This document shows, piece by piece, positions 1 through 7,583 of a DNA stretch of 32,600 bases. The stretch covers positions 1 to 32,600 of IMG/VR virus record IMGVR_UViG_3300047557_003946; one strand, 5' to 3'. The stretch's first letter is position 1, and every line of letters begins with the position of its first letter. Source of the stretch: a virus. The notes under the pieces were generated by a model. The model was not told the origin of the DNA. It did not search any database and was given only the letters and a program-made list of their open reading frames with translations. The position numbers were made by a program, and so were the translations under genes.

Positions 1-204
1 TATGCAAACTTTCCACCAACCATTGCTGATACAATTTGTGGAGCATCCAACTACCCCACACTCTCATCAGTGCAAAAAAACACAGATGCAACTTTAACTG
101 GATGGACAACAACTGTAACAGCTGGTGATATTATATTATTCAATGTAATATCTGCAACCACAGTAACAAGAGTAAACTTAATTGTAAACGTAGTTAAAAC
201 ATAA
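1..204 (+). CDS. C-terminal end of a phage structural (probably tail fibre) protein, partial
   Basis: Reading frame 1 is open from the first base to a TAA at 202-204, giving 67 residues of a protein whose start lies outside the window. The visible part contains a DTICGASNYP segment and then a Thr/Val-rich beta-type tail (GDIILFNV, ATTVTRVNLIVNVVKT). This pattern resembles the C-terminal receptor-facing domains of phage fibre and appendage proteins, but that is by impression rather than a search. The next gene starts four bases after the stop, so it heads or continues a structural operon. Function is inferred from style and position only. Confidence 0.6.
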   Translation, partial: YANFPPTIADTICGASNYPTLSSVQKNTDATLTGWTTTVTAGDIILFNVISATTVTRVNLIVNVVKT

Positions 205-207
205 CAT

Positions 208-477
208 ATGGCAACATTAGCAGGAGGATCAACTTACACTATTTTATCAACTCGTCAAGAGGAGAATCTACTATTCACAACAGTGGAATATGATTTTAGT
301 GGCACTATCGTAAAGGTAGAAGTACCGCATTTTGCACCACAATCAGTACAAGAGGTTGAGCAGGGTATTATTAATCGAGGAATTACAGAATTAAAAAAGA
401 TTGAGGACGCAAGAATAATTGCTCAACTATCAGGCAACTTACCAATATCAACTCCACAAGAATTACCAGTAGAGTAA
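208..477 (+). CDS. Small phage protein of unknown function
   Basis: 89 residues beginning at ATG 208, four bases after the preceding stop and two bases before the next start, so it is almost certainly co-translated with its neighbours. The N-terminal half is beta-prone (TYTILSTRQEENLLFTTVEY, then TIVKVEVPHF) and the second half is a predicted helix (VQEVEQGIINRGITELKKIE). No signal peptide, membrane segment or catalytic motif is visible. Its place between two fibre/adhesin-like genes suggests a virion accessory protein or fibre chaperone, but I do not recognise the family. Confidence 0.7.
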   Translation: MATLAGGSTYTILSTRQEENLLFTTVEYDFSGTIVKVEVPHFAPQSVQEVEQGIINRGITELKKIEDARIIAQLSGNLPISTPQELPVE

Positions 478-478
478 T

Positions 479-1939
479 ATGGCAACTAAGACAGTTTCAA
501 CTACAGGTGGTAACTGGAACGCAGCTGCTACTTGGGCTCCATCAGGAGTTCCAGCTACAACCGATGATGTTATATTTTCACCTACATCAAGTTTTTTAAA
601 TGTTAACGTAGCTAGTACTTGCGCAACTATAAATTTTACAAATTATACTAACGCCATCACAATGAGTGCCGCATTAACAGTTAATGGTAATGTAACTTTT
701 ATTGCTGGATTAAGAGTTGGAGGTACAAATCAATTAACAATAGGAGCAGCTTCTACATTAACGTCTAATGGATTTGAATGGCCTAATACCTTAAACATTG
801 GAACTGGTACTTTTACGGTTACATTATCAGGAAATGCTCGTGTATCAGGTAGCTTAACATTAGCAGCTGCAGGTGCTGCTACTATGAATAGTAATACAAT
901 ATTTGTTAGTGGTGGTCTTACAGCTGGTAGATCAATATCTGGTACTACTACCATACAGCTAGTTGGAACCGGTACTTGGTCAGGTGCAGGTACTGTAACA
1001 AACGCACTAACAGTAAACACTACTGGAACAATAACTTTATCTGGTACCGTACTCAAGGGCACTGGAACACTCACCTGGACTGCAGGATCTCTTAATGCAG
1101 CAGGCAGTACACTCAGCTTAGCAGGAACGACTATAGCTGCAAGTGCAGTTACATGGAACAATGTTACGCTAGCAGGTGGAACTGCTACATTATCGGAAAA
1201 TCTCAATGTAGGAGGATCATTAGCTGTAAACACTACTAACACTGTTAATGGTTTGTTTACAATTGATGTAGCTGGTAATTACGCACTAAATACAGGAAAC
1301 TTAGCTGGAACCAGCACTTTAAGATTATCAGGTACCGGCAATATAACACAAGGCTTAAATTATACGACTCAAGTAGCGATGATTTTGAGTGGGTCTGGTG
1401 ATTACGAACTCAAACAATCCCCAGCTGTAAATGAAACTAGAGCACTTACTAAAACTAGTAATCCACTCACTTATGAACGAGGCACACTTTCCGGAACCGG
1501 CTCAATTCAAATAGGAGCTGCTGGTGGTACACCAATGACAATGAGCCTCCTAAACTCAATGAGCTTTGATAGGCTAATTGTAGCAAATCCAATAACATGG
1601 TTTTCTGGATCCGGAGGTTTTAATGTTAATCACTTTACTGGCTCAGCTGCAGGAAGTAGAATCATACTCCAATCTGGAAGCAGATATACAGTTACTTCAA
1701 GCTTACAACTTCTAGGCACTGCAGCATCAAACATGATATTTACTACATCACTCGCTAACAGCTCTTCAATTTTTACACTTAAACAAGGAGCAGCGCAGGA
1801 TGTAGAATATGTTATAGCAACTGACATAAATAGTGGTGAAGGACAAACAATTTGGGATTTTGGTGGAACTTTAACAAGAACAGTGAATTGGAATATACTC
1901 ACAGCACCGCAAGGTGTAGCCTATACTTGGGTATCGTGA
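479..1939 (+). CDS. Thr/Ser/Gly-rich beta-solenoid-like adhesin or tail fibre protein
   Basis: 486 residues of very biased composition (Thr, Ser, Gly, Ala, Asn) with almost no charged residues through the middle. The N-terminus (GGNWNAAATWAPSGVPATTDD) resembles the NW..ATW..GVPT..DDV module that opens many Bacteroidota surface proteins. The body is a chain of short degenerate beta-strand repeats such as GTLTWTAGSLNAAGSTLSL and VTWNNVTLAGGTATLS, typical of right-handed beta-helices. No catalytic lyase or hydrolase motif is evident. The gene starts one base after the previous stop and sits next to other fibre-like genes, so a host-recognition or surface-decoration role is likely. The long antisense open frame here is a by-product of the composition. 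Confidence 0.75.
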   Translation: MATKTVSTTGGNWNAAATWAPSGVPATTDDVIFSPTSSFLNVNVASTCATINFTNYTNAITMSAALTVNGNVTFIAGLRVGGTNQLTIGAASTLTSNGFEWPNTLNIGTGTFTVTLSGNARVSGSLTLAAAGAATMNSNTIFVSGGLTAGRSISGTTTIQLVGTGTWSGAGTVTNALTVNTTGTITLSGTVLKGTGTLTWTAGSLNAAGSTLSLAGTTIAASAVTWNNVTLAGGTATLSENLNVGGSLAVNTTNTVNGLFTIDVAGNYALNTGNLAGTSTLRLSGTGNITQGLNYTTQVAMILSGSGDYELKQSPAVNETRALTKTSNPLTYERGTLSGTGSIQIGAAGGTPMTMSLLNSMSFDRLIVANPITWFSGSGGFNVNHFTGSAAGSRIILQSGSRYTVTSSLQLLGTAASNMIFTTSLANSSSIFTLKQGAAQDVEYVIATDINSGEGQTIWDFGGTLTRTVNWNILTAPQGVAYTWVS

Positions 1940-1948
1940 TATTTATAT
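1938..1948 (+). promoter_or_regulatory. Variant of the recurrent TATTTAT promoter-like motif
   Basis: GATATTTATAT overlaps the stop codon of the adhesin gene and lies 24 bases before the next ATG (1973). It keeps the TATTTATA core of the exact motif found at 2274 and elsewhere. Confidence 0.4.
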
Positions 1949-1972
1949 AAAACAACTAATAGTTATTAACAA

Positions 1973-2245
1973 ATGGAAAAAACAGTTTTTACAACAGAAG
2001 AGTTATCACAAATTAAAACTCTACAAGAAAAGTACAACTTGCTAGGTATTCAACTTGTACAACTTAAACTAGCACAAAAGAATGCTAAAGAGTATGCCGA
2101 ATCGCTGGATGAGCAGGAAAAACAACTTACTACACAAATTATTGAAACCAACGGTGAAGAAAAAATCTTAGCAGAAAGCTTAGATAAAAAATATGGTGAA
2201 GGTTCGTTGGATCTCCAATCTGGTGAATTTACACCTAAAAAATAG
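1973..2245 (+). CDS. Small coiled-coil protein of unknown function
   Basis: 90 residues, strongly helical and charged: residues 8-75 form a probable coiled coil (LSQIKTLQEKYNLLGIQLVQ and onwards, with Leu/Ile heptad spacing), followed by a short GEGSLDLQSGEFTPKK tail. No cysteine, signal peptide or enzyme motif. It lies between the adhesin and the sheath gene with promoter-like motifs on both sides, so it may be made on its own. Small coiled-coil proteins at this position occur in other marine T4-like phages, but no function is established that I know of. Confidence 0.7.
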   Translation: MEKTVFTTEELSQIKTLQEKYNLLGIQLVQLKLAQKNAKEYAESLDEQEKQLTTQIIETNGEEKILAESLDKKYGEGSLDLQSGEFTPKK

Positions 2246-2273
2246 CAAAATAAAACAGTTTCGAGTTATGTTG

Positions 2274-2284
2274 GACTATTTATA
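2274..2284 (+). promoter_or_regulatory. Exact copy of phage motif GACTATTTATA, candidate promoter of the sheath-tube unit
   Basis: GACTATTTATA ends 25 bases before the sheath ATG. The same 11-mer recurs exactly at 17036, 24608, 30240 and 31897, always just upstream of a gene start. Position and spacing suit a -10-like promoter element with a short leader. Confidence 0.6.
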
Positions 2285-2309
2285 TCAAACAACAACATAA
2301 TCTATCAAC

Positions 2310-4700
2310 ATGGCCGAAAGAATAGTATCACCTGGAGTCTTTACAAACGAAAAAGACCTTTCGTTTTTACCAACCGGTATATCCGAGATTGGAGCTGCAA
2401 TCATTGGTCCTACCTTAAAGGGACCAGCTTTTGTACCAACAGTAATTCGAAACTTTAATGATTTTATTGTAAAATTTGGTGGTTTAAGTGAAACTACCTA
2501 CGTTCCTTATGCTGTTAAGAGCTACTTACAAGCAGCTGGAACAGTGACTGTGGTTCGAGTTCTGCAAGAAGGTGGATATGCTGGCAACATTATACAAATT
2601 GTTGTGTCTAGTAGCTTTGGCGAAAAACTTGTATCTACGCTAAGACCAACTACTACTGTAGGCCAAGCTTCAGGAAGCAGCTACACTAATTCAGATTTTT
2701 CATCAATGATTGGACAATCTGTAACTGGCTCTTTTGGTGTAGTTATTTCTGGTTCATCAGCACCAAGTGCATCACGAGTAACCGCTTCTCTTCAACCATC
2801 AAAACCAGCCTTCATTAGTAAGGTAGTTGGTGCTGGAGTAGTAAACTCAAATCCAGTATACGCTACTAGCACTTTTACAAACTTCTTAACGACAGTCTCT
2901 GCCTTATCTGGTTCAATTGTGTCAACGGTCTTAACCTCTTCGGCCGCTTTTGCAAACTACTCACAATCAACAGCAGGTCTTTATCAGGCAGCTAGAACTT
3001 CCTACATCACATCTCAGATTCTTGGAGGCCAACAACTATCACTATTTAAGTTTCATACTCTGGCAGACGGAACCGATACCAATAAATTTGTAAAAATAAG
3101 TATCATCAACAACTCCTTACCTGGAACTGTGCAAGGTACTGATTACGGTTTGTTTACCGTATTAGTTCGCGACTTCGCCGACACAGATCAGCAACCACTC
3201 GTACTCGAAACATATAACAACTTGACCTTGGACCCAGATTCACCAAACTACATATCTCGCCGAATTGGTGATAGATATTATAGGGTGAGTGATGCGGGGG
3301 TTCTAACTCTTTTGGGAGATTATGATAATGTTTCAAAGTATGTTCGTGTAGAAGTTGTTGATGATGTAAAAAACAAAGCAATTTCACCAAGTGTAAAACC
3401 TTTTGGTTTTGAAACTTTCATTCAACCAATTTCATCAAGCTACCGTATTCCAACTGCCTCTTACGTAATTCAAGACACTATTATTAATGGTGCTTACAAT
3501 AAAAAAGCATATTACGGCTGGAATTTTGGTGAGACTGACAATGATATCTATCTTGAACCACTAACCTATAATTCGTTCCAGAACGGTACTAATTTTAATC
3601 TAGACACAAGTTTTGTACATCCTAGTGCATCCGCTGCTAGTGCTAACTCAGTATTTGTAGGTGGTGCAAGCATCTCTGGATCCACTTTTTCAGGTGTTGA
3701 TGTTTCAAACATACTTAAATTCACTGTACCATTCCAGGGTGGATTTGACGGAATGGATCCAGCCATACCTAAAAACGTAGGTGCAAACATTCTTCCAGAA
3801 AACTTATTTGGAATGAACTGCTCAAACGCATCAAAAGCTGGAGCAAAAGCTTATATAAAAGCACTGAATGTGATTGCTGACGCTGAATCCTTTGATTTGA
3901 ATTTGATTGCAGTACCTGGAGCTACCATTGCCGATCACTCAGCGATTGTGACTAAAGCTATTGAAGTAGCAGAAGATCGTGGAGATTGTTTTGTGATAGC
4001 TGACCCAGTAGTACAAGGAAGTTCTGTAGCAGCTGCAATATCAGCTTTGGATATTAACCCAATCGACTCTAACTACGTAGGTGTATACTGGCCTTGGATT
4101 AAAATACTTGATACTGATAGAAATAAACCAGTTTGGGTACCACCTTCTGTAGTTGTTCCTAGAGTATTTGCTTATAATGACTCAGTAGCTTTTGAGTGGT
4201 TTGCACCTGCAGGATTGAATAGAGGTGGCATTGCAGAAGCAATAGATGCAGAGATCAGATTAACACAAGCTGATCGTGACGATCTATATGAAAAGCGAAT
4301 CAACCCAATCGCAACATTCCCAGCACAAGGTATATGTATCTGGGGTCAGAAGACGCTACAAGTTAAGCCTTCCGCTCTAGATAGAATCAACGTACGAAGA
4401 CTATTAATAACTCTGAAAAAGTTCATTGCCAGTGCTTCGAGATACTTAGTGTTTGAAAACAATACTGCTGAAACTAGGCTAAGATTTGTAAACATCGTAA
4501 CACCTTATTTGGATGGTGTAAAATCTCGTCAAGGTCTTTACGCTTTCCGAGTGGTAATGGACGAAACAAACAACACACCAGACGTAATTGACAGAAATAT
4601 CATGTACGGTCAGATATACTTACAACCTGCAAAAACAGCTGAGTTTATTATTCTTGACTTTAATATTCTACCAACTGGTGCAACATTTACTAACGCTTAA
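2310..4700 (+). CDS. 18: Tail sheath protein (T4 gp18-like)
   Basis: 796 residues. It opens with MAERIVSPGVFTNEKDLSF, the classic contractile-sheath N-terminus (SPGVyxxExDxS), followed by an Ile/Gly-rich stretch (IGAAIIGPTLKGPAFVPT) and FNDFIVKFGG. The C-terminal part carries the conserved sheath core: NPIATFPAQGICIWGQKTLQ, DRINVRRLLITLKKFI and RGDCFVIADPVV upstream of it. It polymerises around the tail tube and contracts at infection. It is longer than T4 gp18 (about 660 residues); the extra length lies in the variable, surface-exposed middle region (about residues 100-450), which is Ser/Thr-rich. It is followed 20 bases later by the tube gene, the normal T4-type order. Confidence 0.95.
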   Translation: MAERIVSPGVFTNEKDLSFLPTGISEIGAAIIGPTLKGPAFVPTVIRNFNDFIVKFGGLSETTYVPYAVKSYLQAAGTVTVVRVLQEGGYAGNIIQIVVSSSFGEKLVSTLRPTTTVGQASGSSYTNSDFSSMIGQSVTGSFGVVISGSSAPSASRVTASLQPSKPAFISKVVGAGVVNSNPVYATSTFTNFLTTVSALSGSIVSTVLTSSAAFANYSQSTAGLYQAARTSYITSQILGGQQLSLFKFHTLADGTDTNKFVKISIINNSLPGTVQGTDYGLFTVLVRDFADTDQQPLVLETYNNLTLDPDSPNYISRRIGDRYYRVSDAGVLTLLGDYDNVSKYVRVEVVDDVKNKAISPSVKPFGFETFIQPISSSYRIPTASYVIQDTIINGAYNKKAYYGWNFGETDNDIYLEPLTYNSFQNGTNFNLDTSFVHPSASAASANSVFVGGASISGSTFSGVDVSNILKFTVPFQGGFDGMDPAIPKNVGANILPENLFGMNCSNASKAGAKAYIKALNVIADAESFDLNLIAVPGATIADHSAIVTKAIEVAEDRGDCFVIADPVVQGSSVAAAISALDINPIDSNYVGVYWPWIKILDTDRNKPVWVPPSVVVPRVFAYNDSVAFEWFAPAGLNRGGIAEAIDAEIRLTQADRDDLYEKRINPIATFPAQGICIWGQKTLQVKPSALDRINVRRLLITLKKFIASASRYLVFENNTAETRLRFVNIVTPYLDGVKSRQGLYAFRVVMDETNNTPDVIDRNIMYGQIYLQPAKTAEFIILDFNILPTGATFTNA

Positions 4701-4710
4701 TACTTATATA
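4701..4710 (+). promoter_or_regulatory. Weak A/T element between sheath and tube genes
   Basis: TACTTATATA directly after the sheath stop resembles the recurrent motif only loosely and lies 10 bases before the tube ATG. It could raise tube expression or be a translation-start A/T-rich stretch; support is weak. Confidence 0.2.
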
Positions 4711-4720
4711 AAAACACACT

Positions 4721-5212
4721 ATGGCCAATTTATTAGACGATAGCCAAATATTTTTTACCAAGTACGAACCAAAAGTTCAGAACAGATTTTACTTGGTAAA
4801 CACAGCAGGGATACCATCCTTCATTATTAAGAAAGTAACCCGTCCCCAACTCGAATGTGGTGAGGTTGTTTTGGATCACATTAACATTATCCGTAAGCTA
4901 AAAGGAAAGTGTAAATGGCAGGACATGACTATGACACTGTATGATCCAATTGTTCCTTCAGGAGCTCAATCAGTAATGGAATGGGTCAGAACCTCACACG
5001 AATCTGTAACTGGTCGTGATGGATACGCAGATTTTTACAAGCAAACTTTAGACATATTTACACTCGGTCCTGTGGGTGATAAAATTGAGCAATGGACTAT
5101 TGTTGGTGCTTATGTAAAAACTGCTAATTTTGGTGACTTGGATTGGTCAACTGAAACTCAAGTTGAAATTCAGCTTACTATCGGATACGATTACGCAGTA
5201 CTTAACTACTAA
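4721..5212 (+). CDS. 19: Tail tube protein (T4 gp19-like)
   Basis: 163 residues, the same length as T4 gp19, immediately downstream of the sheath gene. Features include the N-terminal helix/turn (DSQIFFTKYEPKVQNRFYL), the IPSFIIKKVTRPQLE strand region, LKGKCKWQDMTMTLYDPIVP and a C-terminal WTIVGAYVKTANFGDLDWS...VEIQLTIGYDYAVLNY. This is the conserved pattern of the gp19/Hcp-like tube fold. The protein stacks as hexameric rings inside the sheath and forms the DNA channel. A strong terminator follows the stop codon, closing the sheath-tube unit. Confidence 0.95.
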   Translation: MANLLDDSQIFFTKYEPKVQNRFYLVNTAGIPSFIIKKVTRPQLECGEVVLDHINIIRKLKGKCKWQDMTMTLYDPIVPSGAQSVMEWVRTSHESVTGRDGYADFYKQTLDIFTLGPVGDKIEQWTIVGAYVKTANFGDLDWSTETQVEIQLTIGYDYAVLNY

Positions 5213-5233
5213 TTTTAGAGAGAACGAAAGAGG

Positions 5234-5265
5234 AAAGGCCAACCAAAAGTTGGCTTTTTCTTTTT
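5234..5265 (+). terminator. Intrinsic terminator after the tail tube gene
   Basis: A perfect six-pair GCCAAC/GTTGGC stem (5238-5243 with 5249-5254), extendable by A-T pairs, with a CAAAA loop and followed by TTTTTCTTTTT. It lies 21 bases after the tube stop. Confidence 0.9.
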
Positions 5266-5272
5266 AATTTAT

Positions 5273-5283
5273 GTATATTTATT
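5273..5283 (+). promoter_or_regulatory. Variant of the recurrent TATTTAT motif after the terminator
   Basis: GTATATTTATT contains the TATTTAT core and lies between the terminator and the ATG at 5295, where a new transcription unit must begin. Confidence 0.45.
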
Positions 5284-5294
5284 AAAAAGAGATT

Positions 5295-6056
5295 ATGATG
5301 CCGTTTCTAAACTGGCCTGAGTTTGCAGGTCTTCCTTACAACAGAGGACTAACCACTGAACAAATAAGACAACGCTACATGTGGTACTTGACCGAACAAA
5401 CAGCAATAGTAGAGGGGGCAGGAGTAACATCAGCAGCTGCATCAGCTGGAGGAGGGGGTGGAGCTCCATCAGGTCCACTAGTGTATAAGTATCTGTTTGT
5501 AACTTCCCTAGATAATTTTGATCAATGGCGTATAGATGGAGTAACCCCAGATCCAACAGGAACTCAAAATTACTCAAGCATACAAGCTCTAGGATACAAT
5601 ACGTACGCAGCTTTACCAGCACCGGGTCAGTCAGTTTATTTGTGGTTACTTACACCAGACCTAACTAAATCGGTTGAAGTGTATGATTTTGATGGAAACA
5701 CTATTACAAACACTCCAATGCGTGTAATGGGTAATCAACTTCAACCATCCCTAACCACAGAAACTTTCGAAGTGACTGATCCAACAGCTGCATATGTAAG
5801 TAAAATAACTATACGAAATAGCGATATCAACTTTAGCCCAGCACAATTACCATTGTCTGATGCTAGTTTTGCTACATCTTTTAACACCTTTGTACAAGCA
5901 ATCTTTGGATCTCAAGCAACAGGAACAGCTGCATTGGATGGTACTATGGTTGGCTTCACATTAACAAACACCTATTTTGTTGACTTAGTAACAAACTCAA
6001 TAACACTCACTGTACAAGATCCTGATCTTGGAGCTATATTGTATACTTTCTCTTAA
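5295..6056 (+). CDS. Unknown phage protein, probably a virion component
   Basis: 253 residues; two adjacent ATGs (5295 and 5298) can serve as start. The N-terminus contains LTTEQIRQRYMWYLTEQTAI, then a flexible Ala/Gly linker (SAAASAGGGGGAPSG, about residues 46-60). A mostly beta C-terminal part of about 190 residues follows, with segments VYDFDGNTITNTPMRVMG and SKITIRNSDINF. No enzymatic motif, membrane segment or signal peptide. It lies between the tube and the gp26-like gene, inside the tail-assembly cluster, so a structural role is likely. A glycine linker between a helical anchor and a beta domain is common in virion decoration or baseplate proteins. Confidence 0.7.
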   Translation: MMPFLNWPEFAGLPYNRGLTTEQIRQRYMWYLTEQTAIVEGAGVTSAAASAGGGGGAPSGPLVYKYLFVTSLDNFDQWRIDGVTPDPTGTQNYSSIQALGYNTYAALPAPGQSVYLWLLTPDLTKSVEVYDFDGNTITNTPMRVMGNQLQPSLTTETFEVTDPTAAYVSKITIRNSDINFSPAQLPLSDASFATSFNTFVQAIFGSQATGTAALDGTMVGFTLTNTYFVDLVTNSITLTVQDPDLGAILYTFS

Positions 6057-6072
6057 CAGTTTTCATTATCGT

Positions 6073-6083
6073 TACTATTTATA
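6073..6083 (+). promoter_or_regulatory. Near-exact copy (TACTATTTATA) of the phage promoter-like motif
   Basis: Ten of eleven bases match GACTATTTATA; it ends 34 bases before the ATG of the gp26-like gene. Confidence 0.5.
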
Positions 6084-6117
6084 ATAGAACAAGGTCACAA
6101 ATTATAAGTTTTAAATT

Positions 6118-6987
6118 ATGTCAAAAGTTGTAAACGACAATTATCCAGTAGCTCGCCCAATCTCAAACGAGGAGCTTATTGCCAAACTCACTGCAGGTGC
6201 TTCAGAGGAAGCAACCCCAGCACCTAAACAGTCAAACATTCCAACAGAGGTCATTGAATTACCCTCTCAAGGATATTTCTATCCAGAAGGTCATCCACTC
6301 AGTGGTGGTACGATTGAAATGCGATACATGACTGCCAAAGAAGAGGATATTTTAGCATCACAAAACCTAATCAAACAGGGAGTAGTTATTGATAAACTAC
6401 TACAATCATTGATCGTCACAAAAGTACCTTTCAACGACATACTCACTGTAGACAAGAATGCTATTTTTTTAGCAGCCCGTATATTAGCATACGGAGCTGA
6501 TTATCAGGTTGAGGTTGTCTGTCCAAACTGCAACGCAAAGTCAATACACAATATAGATTTGCAAAGTTTTGATACTAAAAACATAGACTGGTCAAGATTT
6601 CAAAAAGGAAAGTGTGTACATGAATTTACTACACCTATTGGAAAGAACACACTTGAGTTGAAGTTTTTGACTCATGGTGACGAAAAACTTATAGAAGAAG
6701 ATTTAAAGGGTTATAGAAAATTCAACAAAATTACTGGTATCGATGCAGAACTCACTACAAGACTTAAACATCTAATTGTTAGTGTTGATGGTGACGCAAC
6801 TAAGAGAACCATTAGTAACTTTGTCGACAGCATGTTGTCAAGGGACTCTCTAGCACTCAGAACATACCTCAAAGAGGTAACTCCAGAAGTAGACACGACG
6901 TTTGCGTTTACTTGCCCGCACTGCGATTACGAACAAGAAAAGATGGTGGTGCCCATCAATGTCCAGTTTTTTTGGCCTAGCCTCTAG
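6118..6987 (+). CDS. 26: Baseplate hub assembly protein (T4 gp26-like)
   Basis: 289 residues. The core LPSQGYFYPEGHP, GGTIEMRYMTAKEEDIL, IDKLLQSLIVTKVPFNDIL and KNAIFLAARILAYGADYQ matches the T4 baseplate family that includes gp26 of T4-like phages. Two CxxC knuckles, C135-C138 (CPNC) and C266-C269 (CPHC), look like a split zinc ribbon. T4 gp26 acts in baseplate hub assembly in the cytoplasm. The C-terminus overlaps the next gene in the +1 frame over a run of seven T. Position just upstream of the tape measure is where other tailed phages keep tail assembly chaperones, so a chaperone role is also possible. Confidence 0.8.
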   Translation: MSKVVNDNYPVARPISNEELIAKLTAGASEEATPAPKQSNIPTEVIELPSQGYFYPEGHPLSGGTIEMRYMTAKEEDILASQNLIKQGVVIDKLLQSLIVTKVPFNDILTVDKNAIFLAARILAYGADYQVEVVCPNCNAKSIHNIDLQSFDTKNIDWSRFQKGKCVHEFTTPIGKNTLELKFLTHGDEKLIEEDLKGYRKFNKITGIDAELTTRLKHLIVSVDGDATKRTISNFVDSMLSRDSLALRTYLKEVTPEVDTTFAFTCPHCDYEQEKMVVPINVQFFWPSL

Positions 6988-7183
6988 TTATAGAGGCATT
7001 CTGCAAGACGAGATCTTTGATCTCATGTACTATGGGAAGATGGGCTTTACCTATAATGATCTATGGAACCTACCAACTCATATTAGGCGATACTTTTATC
7101 TAAAACTTGTTGACATTAAAAAGAAAGAGCATGAGGCAGAACAAAAAGAAGCAGATCGAATAAAAAGTTCGATAAAAAGATAG
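6959..7183 (+). CDS. Small protein overlapping gp26, baseplate/tail assembly (possibly gp51 or frameshift partner)
   Basis: 74 residues from ATG 6959; it overlaps the end of the gp26-like gene by 29 bases in the +1 frame. The frame stays open upstream to about 6902, but that part has only a TTG start and looks like a shadow of gp26. The sequence (ILQDEIFDLMYYGKMGFTYN, LPTHIRRYFYLKL, then a charged Lys/Glu helix) resembles small proteins following gp26 in marine T4-like phages. In T4, gene 51 follows gene 26, but it is much longer. Either translational coupling or a +1/-2 ribosomal frameshift at the T run could express it. A terminator overlaps its stop codon. Confidence 0.7.
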   Translation: MSSFFGLASSYRGILQDEIFDLMYYGKMGFTYNDLWNLPTHIRRYFYLKLVDIKKKEHEAEQKEADRIKSSIKR

Positions 7184-7212
7184 CTGGCAATTTAATAGCC
7201 AGCTTTTTCTTT
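7182..7212 (+). terminator. Intrinsic terminator overlapping the stop codon of the 74-residue gene
   Basis: Perfect seven-pair stem AGCTGGC/GCCAGCT (7182-7188 with 7198-7204), loop of nine bases, then TTTTCTTTG. The stem begins inside the TAG stop codon. Confidence 0.9.
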
Positions 7213-7216
7213 GTTT

Positions 7217-7227
7217 GCATATTTATT
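7217..7227 (+). promoter_or_regulatory. Variant of the recurrent TATTTAT motif after the terminator
   Basis: GCATATTTATT carries the TATTTAT core immediately after a terminator and 18 bases before the ATG at 7246. Confidence 0.45.
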
Positions 7228-7245
7228 AGAAACTAGGTAGCTATT

Positions 7246-7581
7246 ATGAATAAAAAGCCACGGAAAATCACCAAGGAAGAAATTCAGCAAATGATTCGTG
7301 AGGAATATAAAAACCACATCATTACAGAGGGGATTTTAGGTTGGATAGTTGACAAAGTAGCTGATGGCCTTAATCGATATGTTAATAAAAGAGCTGATTA
7401 CCAATATGATGCTCTATTTAACGACAAAAGTTTCAAGAGTCTAGCATCCAGATATGGATATAAAAACGAGGAGGAGTGGGTAAAAAAAGCCAAAGAGCTT
7501 GTAAAAAAAGATCCTCAGAAGTTTGCAGACACTTTGGCTTACGATGTAAGAAAGGGTGATTTTGGTAAATACTTTAAGTAA
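7246..7581 (+). CDS. Small basic protein with a capsid-targeting-like N-terminus
   Basis: 111 residues. The N-terminus (KITKEEIQQMIREE, residues 7-20) is an amphipathic basic/acidic helix resembling those of the proteins at 30279 and 30764. It is followed by IITE-G at residues 25-29, a good fit to the [LI]xE site cut by the T4 prohead protease. The remainder is a charged helical domain (WIVDKVADGLNRYVNKRADY; EEWVKKAKELVKKDPQKFAD). No enzyme motif is visible. It lies directly before the tape measure gene (two bases between stop and start). It may be a head-internal protein or a tail component; the targeting interpretation is inference. Confidence 0.7.
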   Translation: MNKKPRKITKEEIQQMIREEYKNHIITEGILGWIVDKVADGLNRYVNKRADYQYDALFNDKSFKSLASRYGYKNEEEWVKKAKELVKKDPQKFADTLAYDVRKGDFGKYFK

Positions 7582-7583
7582 TA

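Noticed and set aside
730-1242. Long open frame on the minus strand inside the adhesin gene
   Set aside because: It is a reverse-strand shadow caused by the Thr/Val/Ala-rich codon composition; no start context, no protein-like domain, and the whole window is + strand coding.
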